A stretch of 64,000 nt of DNA from Zopfochytrium polystomum (GCA_025765615.1 JAIVFJ010000260.1:1-64000), one strand, 5' to 3'. Numbered from the stretch's first letter, positions 11,056 through 23,163 are shown. Notes: generated by a model not told the origin, from the letters alone. Numbers and translations are program-made.

Positions 11056-11874
11056 ATGGCCTCCGGCAACGCACAGTCCTCCACATCCGCCGCAACCGCA
11101 GAGTTCCAGCCCAACTCGCCAGCCGCCCGCATCCTTCGACCATCCCTCAACATCCTGCTTTCCTCCTACGTGCCCACCACCGCAATCGTCGGCGCCTCCT
11201 TCCTCGCCGCCGCCCTCCTGCCGCGCAACGTCGTCCTCGCCCTCGCCGCCCTGGCCCTCACACCTCCGGCCCTCTCCCTGCTCACCCGCCTGACGGGCAC
11301 CAACCCCGCCCACAACGCGACCGCACGCACCATCCGCCGCGGCCGCTTCGCCGCGACTCTCAAGGGCGACTTTGTCGTCTTCCTCATCGGCCTGCGCGGC
11401 AACGCCGCGCTCCCCCTCACCCCGGCCTTCAAGCAAGCCGGCGACGCCTTCGCCGCCATCCTCCGCGAGCTCGACGCGCGCCCCGAGCTCGGCTGCCTCG
11501 GCACCGAGCAGTACGTCGGCGACTCGGACACCGGGTCGCGCTTCATGTGCGTGCAGTACTGGCGGTCTTCGGAGCACCTCGCGCGGTACGCGGCCGCGTC
11601 GGGGAGCGCGCACCACGGCCCGTGGAAGTGGCTCATGAAGCTCGGGAGGGAGTCGCCAGAGCTCGGGTTCTGGCACGAGACGTTTGTCGTGCGCGACGGC
11701 GACTACGAGTCGATTTCCGTCAATTGCCCGCCGTTCCACTTGTGCAACGCGAGGACCGCCGAGGTTGTGCCCGCCCACCGTAATATGGCTACCATGAAGG
11801 GAAGGCTCGGGAAGGGCACCGGCGACGCCAAGTCCGAGTGGCCCGAAGGGTTCGACCAGGAGGCACAGTACTGA
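11056..11874 (+). CDS. DUF4188-like (monooxygenase-fold) membrane-associated protein
   Basis: Single exon, 272 residues. Two hydrophobic segments near residues 35-75 (SYVPTTAIVGASFLAAALL and a following Ala/Leu stretch) suggest membrane insertion. The C-terminal two thirds match the pattern of DUF4188 proteins: FVVFLIGLRGN, a conserved LGCLGTEQYV turn, QYWRSSEHLARYA, then HETFVVRDGDYESI. That family has a ferredoxin-like, ABM-type fold, and no reaction is established. I chose the ATG at 11056 because the frame upstream is A-rich, low-complexity sequence. Intact, unlike most of its neighbours. Confidence 0.75.
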   Translation: MASGNAQSSTSAATAEFQPNSPAARILRPSLNILLSSYVPTTAIVGASFLAAALLPRNVVLALAALALTPPALSLLTRLTGTNPAHNATARTIRRGRFAATLKGDFVVFLIGLRGNAALPLTPAFKQAGDAFAAILRELDARPELGCLGTEQYVGDSDTGSRFMCVQYWRSSEHLARYAAASGSAHHGPWKWLMKLGRESPELGFWHETFVVRDGDYESISVNCPPFHLCNARTAEVVPAHRNMATMKGRLGKGTGDAKSEWPEGFDQEAQY

Positions 11875-13089
11875 AGGGAATCAAGGGGCGAAAGCAGAGT
11901 TGGTTTGGGCTTTCGGTGCCGGATTTGCGTTTTCTGTTCTGGTCAGCAGTGCTTGAAATAAAACAACAACAATCAAACCTCAAAACTTGAACAATCAACG
12001 ACTTTTTCGGCCTTCCGACTTTCGTCTTGGCGTGGAGCACGTTGTTTTCTTTGAGCCACCGGGCGACGCGCCCCAGTGGTCTCGCGGCTCGAGTGCCTCA
12101 CCGTGCGGCTGGCGCCGTTCACAAGCACCGAGGGACGCGTGCTGACGCTGCTCGGAGATCTGGAGCTCGTCGGTTGGTTGCCGCTTTCGCGGCAAAATGG
12201 TGCGAGGGGGTGAAGCGGTTGCAAGTTCGGAGCTGTTGTGCGGTGTGAGTGTTGAGGTGGGACGAGTTCGAGGCTGACATTTTTTCCGGAACCCTCAACG
12301 GAGTCGTGGCTCCCATCTCTTCTCGAGTCGCCGCCAGACCTGCACCGTCTGACCATCACCGAGCGGCCCACCAACTTGACGCGGACTTCGCCGCGCTGTT
12401 GGAGCGTGCGCGGCGCGGCGATATGGCGCTCCGATTGGCACACTGCATGTGGCTGCGGCGTCGAACAACGCGGTAAAGCGCTCTGTGGTCTGCCTAATGT
12501 CGAGGAATGAAGATGGGCAAAATCGTCGCCGCACGTCCACTCAATGTCGACGTTATAGTGCTCCCCGATCCTCCATGTACCATTCTTCCTTTCTCTCCAA
12601 TGCATCTTTCCATGCTGCGATAACCTCACCCGCACCCGACAAGACCCTCCGAAACCCAAAGCCTGCTTCCTCAGATCGCGTTAAATATACGAACCTTGCA
12701 CTCCTGCAGAACGTTGCCTGCACCCACCAACCAGTATTCCTGAGCACCCCTTGCTCATTTCGAAGGACTCCCGCAGGTCTACCTGCCTCTGGGAACTACC
12801 TAACACGAACTATTTTGGACCTCCAACGCCGCAAGCTCGTCAAAAGTTCTTGTCGACCTCCTGGACGGCTTATTCTCCCTCCCCTCCTAGTTTGCCTCGC
12901 CGGGCACCCCGTCCTTTTTTGAGCACAGTCGGACCAGGACGATGCAGCTCTCGAGCGACGCTGGTACGCTCTTTCGGCCGGCAACACCCTCGGTGTCGTG
13001 TCCCTTCACATCGGCGGCACCGTCCACTCCATTTCTATGGACGACTGTCCTGGCTACGAACGCGCCATCGCAATCACAACTCCGTGGAC
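11875..13089. other. Decayed coding remnant, unrecognised
   Basis: Plus-strand fragments in several frames look like the remains of a Leu-rich protein (for example LLGDLELVGWLPLSRQN near 12140 and LHRLTITERP near 12342). Stops and frame changes come every 100-200 bases. No intact gene and no firm family. The right end meets the truncated 3' end of subtilisin copy X. Confidence 0.35.
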
Positions 13090-15235
13090 TGCTTTGCTAG
13101 AACGGGCGCGTCAGTCCAGTTGCCGACCAAGACCGCGTATTGGACACTGCGAGGTAACCCGAAAAGATTGGGAATCATTGGCCTGGAAGTGCCTTTGCCG
13201 GCGTGAACCGGGCTGTCTCAGGTTTTGTTGCTTCTCGTTTTGATGGTGTAAGTGGCGGGTTGGTCTGGACCACCGTCTCCCACCGTTGCTTTTGCCTGGT
13301 TGGTGGTTGCGTGAAGCTGGCGTTGAGTGAGCATTGCGTCTTCCCAATCTTGAGGGGAGCGAAAGGCAGTGCTTTGATGTGGTTGATGGTATAAACAACG
13401 TCCTTCACATTTAAATTTTCGATGGTGATTGAGTACCTCTGGAGCATCCTGAAAGTGTCGTTCAATCCGAGCTTTGCGGGCGTGACCCTTGATTTTGCGA
13501 TCCCTGCATTGTACACATTCACAGGGCTCGCACCCTGGATCGCCACGGAGTCGATGATTTTGGAGTCGAAAGATGGACTGGCAGGGCTCACTGTGGCGTT
13601 GAAAAACGGCGAAGGGGTCGCATTGTTGAGGAGCGCAGCTTGCAATTCTTCAAGAGCTTTGTTCCGTTGCTGCTGGAGAAGCAACGCGATCGAACCCGCA
13701 GGGTAAGGTGAAGCGGCCGAAGTTCCATCGAAAAAATTGCACGCTGTGCCCGATTTTATGGGGGAAACCACCGTGTAAATGGCATCCCCGATACTGGCTA
13801 GATCTGGCTTCAGATGAAGTTCTGGGTCGAGTCCCGGTGAGGAGAAAGAGGTGACGCTGGGCGCACCGAAAGTAGTCATTCTCTTAAGCTTTTAGGCGAA
13901 CTGGCAAGTAGTACTCCAGTGGCCAGCTCAACCCCCGCTGTGGGAAGTGCGGTTTTTCCTTGACAGCGCTATTTACGGATACGCAGCCACCGTCGATGAC
14001 AGAAAGGTTCCCAATTACAGAGGGATTATTTGGGACTATTTGGAGCGTTTGGGGAACGATAAGTTTTACAAAAGATCCCTGGCCGACACTAGTATTCCTT
14101 GCTGTCGATTGTCAGAAAGTGCGACCAGGAGGCTCGAATGCCGCCGCCGAAAAGGATTTTGCTGGTTGTCCCGGTCCGCCCGCGAGGAACATCCCGCAAT
14201 AGTCGTTTCCAGCGCTTCCGACCATCGCAACCACTTTATCTTCGTCGGCATAGTTCTGGCTGCCGCTGAAGAACATGTTTATGACGTCTGCAAAGTCCGC
14301 AACGGCACGGAAGATTGCGGCAGTTCTAAAGTCTGTCCCGCGCTCGAAACGATTTTGCACGCGCGGAGTGTGACTGCGGGCGAGGCCTGAAAAATGGACC
14401 ACGAGGACGAACCCTTCTGCGATAATGTTGCTCCCATCGGCGGCTGCGACGCCAGCAACGCTCGTTCCGTGAGAGCCCTCATTGCATGTGTTGAGCGGGT
14501 CCCGTCGGGTTTCACTTCTTGCACCGTGTCGTAATCGTCGCGAATGGAATCCTTGCCGAATGTGACGCGGCAGGTAGAACCGAAACAACCGCCCAGCGCT
14601 GGGTGCTTGTACTAGATTCCGTCGTCGATATAGCAATTTTGATGCCTCTGCCGTCGAGGCCCAGCTTTTCGCGTGCCTCGTAAACGAAAGTGGCAGAGTG
14701 GACAGGGGTCCCGAGTGATGGATGCGTTGACTCCGCCAGTCCTCATAATGCGCTGGTGGGAATAAATGGGATGAAGCATTGCGCCACCCGACTGCAAGGA
14801 GGCGACATGATCCGCAACTGAAAGATGCGGGTAATGACGTCAGGCAGCAGACCGAGGGGTGGGGGACGCGAAGGAGAGAAATGGCTCAGATCGACGGAAG
14901 TGGCACTCAATAGAAAAATGTACTCACCAACATCAGTTTGGTCGTTCAACTCGAAGGAGAAGCCGCAAATCAGGGATGTGTTGGTTTCGGTCCGTGGCTT
15001 GAACTACACGCCTTTTTGCATTGAGCAAACTCGAGACTCGGCTGGCGGCGTTGCAGTCGGGCCAGGAAGTTTCCTCCAGGGCAATGTGAGGGGCCAGCAC
15101 TCGGTTTGACAACCGGATCCCGCTTGGCCCAACGAGACGTCTATCAGGGGGAGCAGCTGCGACGTCGACCGAACGCGCAGCGAGCACAGCCGTCGTGGCG
15201 GCGGCGGCTGCGGAGGCAACTGAAAAAGGAAACAT
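13090..15235 (-). pseudogene. Subtilisin-family secreted protease, copy X, heavily decayed and 3'-truncated
   Basis: It starts at 15235 with a clear signal peptide (MFPFSVASAAAAATTAVLAA). The catalytic Asp region is scattered over frames near 14640-14620. The His motif SHGTSVAGVAAA is near 14460, the oxyanion region GSAGND near 14210 and the Ser motif GTSAASPYPAG near 13720. Several frame changes separate these parts. About 200 bp present in copy Y are deleted near 13890-13930, and the C-terminal Fn3-like region ends near 13090. The arrangement (inserted PA-type region, Fn3-like C-terminus) matches fungal minor extracellular subtilases. It cannot encode active enzyme. Confidence 0.7.
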
Positions 15236-15873
15236 CGGAGTTGCCGCAAAAATACACGATTCGCTCTTCCGTTAAAAGCGCTCTGTTTGTGTAGAAGGAG
15301 AGCAAACCATGTAAAGAGAATCGCACAATCAGCACAACCACCGTCAAACAACCATTTCTCAAATTCGACTTCCGCGTGGCGTCGGAGCAGAAAGAAGTTT
15401 AAACACAGCAGAATTTTTGTGGCCAAATGGAGACTGTCTCCTCTTCTTCCACCAGTATCTTCTTACTACAATATTGCATGTACAACAAACATTGTTCCAC
15501 TAACAACCAACTTCTCATAGTCTTTTTCGCATACTTTGGTCTGACAGCTTGTCGATCGCCCGGCGCTCAGGCCTGGGTCCGTCGACCAACCCAAGGAATG
15601 CTGCGAGGTGCCCGACGTGATTGCGTTCGTATTTTAATTGGCTGGCTGAAGAGCTGCGGCAGTGTCGAAGCACCGAAATTGGAAAAATACTACTTATTTC
15701 GAAGTGTCCCAAAAGAAAAATAAAATGAAATCCAATCTGCGATCGTCGGTCATCGTTGTCAGCCGCCAAAGATAAATGAAAAATACTCCATTAAGAAGGC
15801 AGAAACCGCACCTCAAACGCACAATGGTTTTCAAAAGACAATCAGGAAAGGGCATGATCCATCCCTTAAACTG
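15236..15873. other. Intergenic between the two subtilisin copies
   Basis: The region is AT-richer than the coding DNA. Nothing with coding character or a recognisable RNA is seen. It should hold the 5' flank of copy X and the 3' flank of copy Y. Confidence 0.5.
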
Positions 15874-18092
15874 TTAGTAAACAATCTTGACCGCTGGAAT
15901 GTCCACGATCTGAACCCAAAGTGAAAGTGGGAGTGAGCTAAAAGCCCATAGCAACTTTGGACACACTCACGTCAAATGGCTCATCATCGTCGAGGCTTGA
16001 AAATGGCACAAAATGCTTAAGAGCCTTGATGCGAAGCTTGTTATCGCCAGAAGGAAGTGAGACCTGTGTGAAGTTGAAAGACGTTGCCGTCGTCGCGGTT
16101 ACGATCGTAGACGGCATCGCAACGTCGCCCCAGAACTGCGAATTGCCCGGAACCCCGACCGTCTGGACGCGGGTCGTCATAAAAGTCTGCCTCGACGCGA
16201 CGCCCCACAGCAGGAAACCGCTCATCAACGCGACGCCCGCTGCGACACCTTGTTTCGGCTTGCCGATCAGCGATCGATTGGACAGCCCGTTGTCTTTCAG
16301 GAACTGCAAGACGGCGGGGTCTTGACCCATGTACGCGACTTCCCCAAACAACAGCCGCGTGGTAGAGCTGATCGGTAAGAAGCAATTGATCTGCGAGTCG
16401 GTCCCGTTGAACTGGAATCCGCTCTTGACCGGTGTAACACCGCCCTCGTCCTCGTAGCACCCGATCTTCGGAGAAAATTCGGTCGAATGCTTCGCCAGCA
16501 CTGGCGCGTCGGTCCAGTTGCCGACCACTCCGGCGTACGGAACGTGTTGAACGGTTGCGTCAAGGTTGTTGGACACTGCGAGGTAGTCTGAAAAGATTGG
16601 GAATCGTTGACCTGCAAGTGCCTTTGGCGCTGTGAACCGGACTGTCACGGTTTTGTTGCTTCGCGCTTTGACAGTGTAGATGGCAGGTTGGTCCGGACCA
16701 GCGTCTCCCACAGTTACTGTTGCTTGGTTGGTGGTTGCGTGGAGCTGGCGTTGAGTGAGCATTGCGTCTTCTCCCGTCCTCAACGGAGCATACGTCAATG
16801 CTTTGACATGGCTGACGGTATAGATGTCGTTCAAATTCTCGATGGTGACGGAGTAGCTCTGGAGCATCCTGGAAGTGTCATTCAATCCAAGCTTTGCGGG
16901 AGTGACCTTCGTCTTTGCGATTGCTGCGTTGTACACATTGACCAAGCCTGCGCCCTGGACCGCCACAGAGTCGATGACTTTGGGGTCGAAAGTTGGACTG
17001 GCAGGGTTTGCTGTGGCATTGAAGAATGGGGAAGGGGTCGCATTGTTCAGCAATGCAGCTTGCAATTATTCAAAGGTTCTGTTCCGCTGTTGCTGGAGAA
17101 GCAACGCGATCGAACCCGCCAGATAAGGTGCTGCCGCTGAAGTTCCGCCGAAGAACCCGTACGCAGTGCCCGATTTAATCGGAGAAACCATGGTGTAAAT
17201 GGAATCCCCGATGCCACCCAAGTCCGGCTTCACGTGCAGTTCGGGGTCGAGCCCCGGTGAGGAGAATGAGGTGGCAGTGTTCGCACCGAAAGTAGTCATT
17301 CTCTTAAGCTTCTCGTACACGACAACGGTCGCATTCGGCGAGGTTGCGAGCCGCACTCCTGTTGCGAGCTCAACACCAGCTGTTGGGATTCGATCGGACC
17401 CGGTCCAGCTTCCTTTGAAATTCTGATCGCTGACCATTATGCACGCAATGGCGCCAGCATCCGCGGCGTTACTGCGGAGAGGTCACGAAAGAGACTTTAT
17501 GAGCATACGAGTAACACAGTCGAGAATCGGGGAACCTACTTGCATGCAGTAAAAGAGCCGCAAACGGTGCCAAGCTGGAGAATGGCCGTTTTCCCCTTGA
17601 CAGCGCTTGAAACAGATTTACAGCCATCGTCAAGGACAGACAGGTTTCCAATCGCGTGCGGGTTGTTTGGGACGACCTGAAGCGTCTCAGGGAACGAAAA
17701 ATTTGCCAGCAGGTTAGCCGCGGACCACTGGTATTCCTTGCCGTCAATGGTCAGATAGTGCGACCACACTTCCTGAGGCTGGAATGCCGCTGCCGAAAAG
17801 GCTTTAATCGATTGCCCCGGTCCGGCAGCGAGGAACATCCCTGCAATAAAGTCATTTCCAGCGCTTCCGACCACGAAATGCCCATCTGCGGCCACCCTGT
17901 CAGCGGCGATCGTCGTGATATCGTCGGGATAGTTCTGGCCGCCGCCCAACGACAAGTTTATAACGTCTGCGGCATCCGCAGCGGCGCGGAAGATTGCGGC
18001 TGTAATCACATCGGTGAAAACAATGCCCGCGCAAGAAATGATTTTGTACGCGCCGAGCGTGGCTGCTGGTTGCGACGCCGGAAAAGAAGGTT
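15874..18092 (-). pseudogene. Subtilisin-family secreted protease, copy Y, 5'-truncated with a nonsense codon
   Basis: Exons are 18092-17540, 17471-15971 and 15909-15874; the last one gives the ending DIVDIPAVKIVY. The oxyanion region (GSAGNDFIAGMF) and the Ser motif (GGTSAAAPYLAG) are intact, as is a long Fn3-like C-terminal domain. Two lesions remove function. The 5' part with signal peptide, catalytic Asp and His is missing and is replaced at about 18090 by retrotransposon LTR sequence. An in-frame TAA at 17066-17068 stands where copy X has GAA. Otherwise the reading frame is well preserved, so inactivation is younger than in copy X. Confidence 0.75.
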
Positions 18093-18156
18093 CCACAAGG
18101 TTCCATGAAGGAATGTTCTAGAAGGTTCCAGAGGTTTCCAGAGGGTATTTATAACA
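18082..18156. mobile_element. LTR end fragment of the Ty3 family (scar)
   Basis: About 75 bp match the end of the 353-bp LTRs found at 36.8-45.3 kb. They include AAGGTTCCACAAGG, the GGAATGTTCTAGAAGG unit and a degenerate terminus (TATTTATAACA in place of GATTCATAACA). The fragment sits exactly where subtilisin copy Y loses its 5' part and where the island begins, so it marks a rearrangement or deletion junction. Confidence 0.75.
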
Positions 18157-20750
18157 AGCAAGGAGCACAACCTGGATGACCTAGTTCAGGACAGCCTGAA
18201 GCGTCTGGCAAATGTCATTGAGAGTCACCTTAGAGTGTCTACCAGCTACGTTGTGTCACGTTATCTCAAGGTAATCCAGCAGCAGATGGCATGTTCGATG
18301 TGCAATGGCTGGAAGCTAGTGATCAGCGCCCCGATATCCCTCGACTCACTGTCCCTCACGGCCTTGCTGTATATGGTCTCCCTGGCTTGCGATTGGCTAC
18401 TAAGCTCACAGAGGCTATGGTGCAGGAGAGCCTGAATTGTGCCAAGCATCAAGCAGATGGTGATCAGTCTTCTGAGGATGTAATGTCTCTGCTGACAGGC
18501 ACAGGCCAGGTGACGTTGTATTACTCGAACACTGCCAGTGATTCACTCATCAAGCATACAGCACATAGCAACAATGTGTCATCTGTAGTACTCAAACACA
18601 GACCGCCGCTGTTCATCACTAGCAGGGAGCATACACAGTCACCATTCAGCGGTCCAAAGTCGCGTCTCATGTCTCTGCTTATGATGACCAGCTATATCTG
18701 CCAGAAATACAACATACCAGCTGCTAGAGATGAGATAGTGGATTTCGTGTCTATACTCGATGCTAGTCTGCAGACAGCGGATGTGAGTAAGCCAATGACC
18801 AGCACCACACAGTGCGACTTCATGCTGTACAGTTCCTGTCTCTGATACTGTGCCACAATGTCTCGCTGTTCAACAGAAGCCCAGTGCATGAATTCAGCAT
18901 GGAGCGCATGACAGCAAATGGCCTATCTCCCCTCTTCTGCATAGCAAGTGGCAATCTGAATCCAATTGCATATCTCTCAGTGTCTAGTGCACAGTAGCTT
19001 AAAACTGCACTGAAATGTCACGTACCATGAGCAACTGGAGGAATGCTACAGTTGTATGTGATCTGCTCATGACAGCATGCACTCCATGCTCGATGACCTG
19101 CAGTAGCGCAAAAGCTGTGGGCGGGAGTCCCCGTGTAGCAACCAAGCCATCTGCCATGATTCACACATAGCCATTGCGTGTTGCCGTAATGCCCATGGAC
19201 CTGAATCTGAAGTTGGTGATCTCCTTGACCACCAGGTATCCCAGTCTGTGTATAGTATCAGCCAGTATGCTCAGTGCGGTGGGTGTCAGGAGGAATTGTA
19301 CTGTCTGTTTGTCATATCTCACTGTGGCATTCAGCACACTGCTGTATGTATACAGGAACGTGGGATCTGATGCAGGAATAGCCTCTCCCTGTGCCCGGAG
19401 CATGTTGCGGATGGGTATGGCCAGTCTCCCGCTCAGTCTGGATCTCTCATCTGTGTATGTGGAGAGAGGAGCAGAACATGGGTGACCGCTGCAATATGCA
19501 GCCTCTCAAACATGGCTCTGCTATGAGCCTGTGATACCTGCAGCAGCTCTACTGTTGATGACGCGATGTACAGCTGTGTCATACCTACCTCCACTGTAAG
19601 TCTGGGGCCTAGCGTCCACATTCCAAAGGATATCTCCTGTCTCCAGTTCAGTGGGAATGCCTCAATCACACATGTCCTTACCATGTTCTCCACTATCTTC
19701 CTGTGCAAGGCTATCTCCTCGTTACACATTGGCACTACAGTTCCCCACTGTGATGCAAGACAGTACGCAGCTATTCCCTCCAGTTTGCCACTCCACTTCC
19801 TGTCTGCAATGAATGCATGGATATTGCGCTTGTTGTTCTCATGTCTCTCAGTGATAGTGTCGTTCCTGTTCTTCTGGCCTGTTGGTACGACCTGGTAGCT
19901 AGTACGTGCTCTAGGTGCTACTGCCACTCCATCAGACACCGGACTCATGCTAGTAGCCGGTCCCCAAGCTGGTTCTGTAGCCTGTGCTCCGTTAAATGAA
20001 GCAAGTGAGCGGATAGAGGACATTGCATCCACAAATGTTGCAAATGTTGCATCCCTACTAGTACAGGCATTAACAATATGAACTGGGCCACGCCTGAAGT
20101 GCCTGCACTATGTACTCATTGTCACAATCCAATGTCTGTAGCGGGTGGTAGCAGCAACGTGAGACAGGCATTATATCTGTTCCTGGACGAGGTGAGGATG
20201 CAACTACCACCAATTCCAGTTCAGTGTATGCGCCCAGTATCACACATACATTGCGTGTATTTCCTGCTCTGTGCCTCATGTGAGTATCTGCAGCTCAATA
20301 GGCGCCAACCTGATGCAGCGTACGTAACGCATGTAGCAGGTGACTGAGAGACAGAAGCTATGTACTGCGTCTGTAGTTGGATTCCACGATTGTGTACCGC
20401 TGCGTGCACTTGATGCTATGATCTCCCGTGGATATGTGAGCTGGTATGATGCGCGTATCAGATGCTCTCGTGCTGGTGCCGATCACTGTAGGGATTGCAT
20501 TCTGCTGTTGCTGTCTCGGAACTTGTCGCTGTTTGCATCACGACATGAACGAACTGATCGCCAAGCTAAGTAAGTGCGCAACAGTTGTTGATTTTGAAAA
20601 CAGCACACTCGATGACCTGAGTATGGAGAATCTACTGATTGACACACGCGTTCTGCATAATGTGCTAGAGCAATTCGCCCAGCGCGCTTGGTCCCTCTGT
20701 TTTGTAACTGCATAGCGTTGATCTCGTCACACAACGGAGAACGCTTCTGC
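18157..20750. other. Compositionally distinct island with unrecognised decayed coding sequence on both strands
   Basis: The sequence is less GC-rich than neighbouring genes and rich in CAGT/TGTA words. Plus strand: a coding-like stretch from about 18161 (KEHNLDDLVQDSLKRLANVI) shifts frame near 18290 and runs to 18845. Minus strand: a coding-like stretch starts near 20280, shifts near 20090, runs as an open frame 20053-19433 (SGKLEGIAAYCLASQWGTVV), then shifts again at about 19455 and continues to 19161. A short plus frame at 20446-20715 has one hydrophobic segment. I recognise no family; an endogenised virus or a foreign mobile element are possible. No terminal repeats were found by eye. Confidence 0.45.
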
Positions 20751-22453
20751 TAACGTCAGCCTTGTTTCTTGGCGGCTGCTGTAACATCAGGACCAGCGGC
20801 CTCAAAATCAAGTACTACACGAAGAGACCGCCTTAGAAATATCTTGCGGATAGGTTCAAAACCTTAGTGGGGAGAATGCGCGTTGCAGTCAAAAGACTAG
20901 TTTCGAACATTGTCCATCGTTTCGCCACACGCTACAAGACCCGTAGTTATCATCAGTAGCTGCAGGCCAAGCGAATGTGTCTGGATTGAAGCTATATGCT
21001 ACGGATGAGACCATAGTCTCGAATATTCGTATATACTCTGAGGCCTACCACGTTCGGCTGCAGTCGTTGGAGAATCAGCGGCCGCAACGGCTGTGGGCCC
21101 TGTGCAGCGTCCGAAGGGAGGGCGACCGAGACGCGAGGTGGGCCCGTTTGTGGTGACTCTGCCAAACCGAGTGGGAAGAAAATGGGTACCCACCCTTCAC
21201 TGATTATTGTCATCTTGTGGACACATTCACATCGGATGTGCGTTTCCACACCCCTTTGTAAAGAAATATATTCATACAGTATGGACGAACTTCGTCAGAG
21301 CGTGCGCAAAAAGGGCCATGAAAAGAGCGGTGAAGGCGATGATCGATTTTGCCCTTGTTAGCGTCATGGTGAGGGTGGGAGCGGGATGGCACTGTTAAGG
21401 GGTAGCCTTTCCCATTCACTATTTATACTCGAAGTATTCCTGTCTTTCCTGCCGTCACATGCCCGATCAGGCAGTCCGCGAGGCAGACGGACTCTCTCCT
21501 TCACGTCCACTCGATCTCTACTTCTTCGATTTTTTTCGCCTGTCCGTTCGATCGTCTTGGCACGCCTTTCTCTTCCGCGCCTGTCTTTCGCGAAATCACG
21601 AGCCGCTGGGAGTCACCTCCAATGAAAGCGAAAGACAGCATCGTTGGTCACATAATCGCTTGGGGTAGCGTCCCACCAATAACGAGCGCCAAAAGTCAAT
21701 CACTTCTGTCGCTGCATTTCGAAAGGGGAATCACTGGTGGGAAACAACAACAACACTGATAGCGTACGAAGGCACCAAATCGGCGAGCGCTTATCGTCCA
21801 TTGTGGGACAGACGCGTCCAAAACGAGCTGAACGATTGGTGAATCCGCGCGTGGGCATCAGGGCAGGCTTGGCGGTAGGCAAGCCAGCCACTTTTCCGCG
21901 GGTACCCTGGGTGTGTCTTGCACAGCTCACGTGGGTGAACGGACGTTCCAAACGCCAGAACCGTGAAGTCCACGGCGCTTCAAGATGGTTACAATGATGA
22001 ACAGGCACGTAATGCACAACTTCAAGAGACACGAGCGTTTTGCCAGAACGAGATTCAATATTGACGAGGGCGGAACCCCAATATAAATCAGGTGACGAAT
22101 TTTTGTGCAAACACTCTCATGCAATTTTCCACGGGAGGGCCAGCTCAGCTGCGAGCCCAAGGAGGTCGAGGCAACGATGGCGGGCAGTGCAGATTTGAAA
22201 AGGTGGCTCGGAGCGGCCAGAGGTGTTACTACTAACGCCAGATACTTTCAATTGGATATATTGATATGCACAGCGTGACCAGCATCGTGGACAAAGTGAA
22301 AACAATCAAAAAATGAAAACGATGAGCGACGAGTAGAAAGGGTGACAAAATTACCCGAAAGAGCAAATGGATAACAAGTTTGAAAAAAAAAAGAGTAGGA
22401 GGGGTAGTGGTCACACTGCTGAGCTCGTCAACACAAAATCGTCTTGCTCACAA
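20751..22453. other. Non-coding or unassigned stretch
   Basis: Only short, uninformative frames are seen on either strand. I recognise no gene, RNA or repeat. It lies between the island and the second Hsp20 gene. Confidence 0.45.
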
Positions 22454-22939
22454 TCACGAAATGCTGATCTTCTTAACAGCCTCCTTGGGGGCCGCAAGCT
22501 TCGGTACGACAAGCTCCAGCACACCATCGGCCATTTTCGCTTGCACGTTGTCCCGGTCAGCGTCCTGCGGAAGCCGGACGGCCCTCTCGAAGCGGCCGTA
22601 GCTGCGCTCAACGACGTGGCGCTGCTCGTCCTTGATCTCCTTGTTCGCGCTGCGCTCGCCGGAGATCATCAGCACGCCGTCGTCCGAGATGGATACATCA
22701 ACCTTGTCCTTCGGGATGCCGGGAAGGTCGGCGTGCACGACGTAGCCGGCGTCGGTTTCGGCCAGGTCGAGGCGCGGGTGGAAGCCGGCGCGCGTGAGGA
22801 TCGTGGAGCGTGGGGTGCGTTGCTGGCGTTGGCCGTTGCCGCTCGAAGAAGCGGATGTGCTGGCGTCGGGGTCGAAGAAGGCTGAGACGATGCGGTCAAA
22901 GTCGCCGAACGGAGAGTCGCGAGGGAAGAAGACGGCCAT
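22454..22939 (-). CDS. Small heat-shock protein (Hsp20/alpha-crystallin), copy 2
   Basis: Single exon, 161 residues. The alpha-crystallin domain is almost residue-for-residue the same as in copy 1 (RLDLAETDAGYVVHADLPG through GVLELVVPK), with the same I-x-I tail (KKISIS). The differences cluster in the Ser/Gln-rich N-terminal arm (about residues 28-42). It is a cytosolic holdase chaperone that forms oligomers. The promoter copies that of copy 1: heat-shock element at 23146-23163, TATA box near 23080. Both genes are intact in a region where most paired genes are broken, which suggests both are under selection or the duplication is recent. Confidence 0.93.
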   Translation of the reverse strand: MAVFFPRDSPFGDFDRIVSAFFDPDASTSASSSGNGQRQQRTPRSTILTRAGFHPRLDLAETDAGYVVHADLPGIPKDKVDVSISDDGVLMISGERSANKEIKDEQRHVVERSYGRFERAVRLPQDADRDNVQAKMADGVLELVVPKLAAPKEAVKKISIS

Positions 22940-23145
22940 AGCGGTTGGTCTTTGGGATGAGGAAGAGAACTCGGGTTTGTTGGGGGCTTTTTTTTGGTTG
23001 TGCTAGCTGTTTGCAAAGAGAGGTACTGCAAAGCGCGGGTTGATTTGTGATTTGATGGAAATGAAGAACTCGCGCCTTTTTATACTGGAGCCTTTGCTTG
23101 CTGGGGAAACAGAACGATTGTTCGTGGTCACGATGACTGGTTTTG

Positions 23146-23163
23146 GAAGCTTCTGGACAATTC
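23146..23163 (-). promoter_or_regulatory. Heat-shock element upstream of Hsp20 copy 2
   Basis: The sequence GAAGCTTCTGGACAATTC has GAA/TTC/GAC/TTC pentamers in 5-bp register, about 207 bp upstream of the start. A further GAAcgattgTTC pair lies near 23112. A TATAAAAA box (minus strand) is near 23080. The site is positionally equivalent to that of copy 1. Confidence 0.75.

Noticed and set aside
10569..11783. Long overlapping frames on both strands around 10.6-11.8 kb
   Set aside because: They are Arg/Pro-rich shadows of the DUF4188-like gene in GC-rich DNA.
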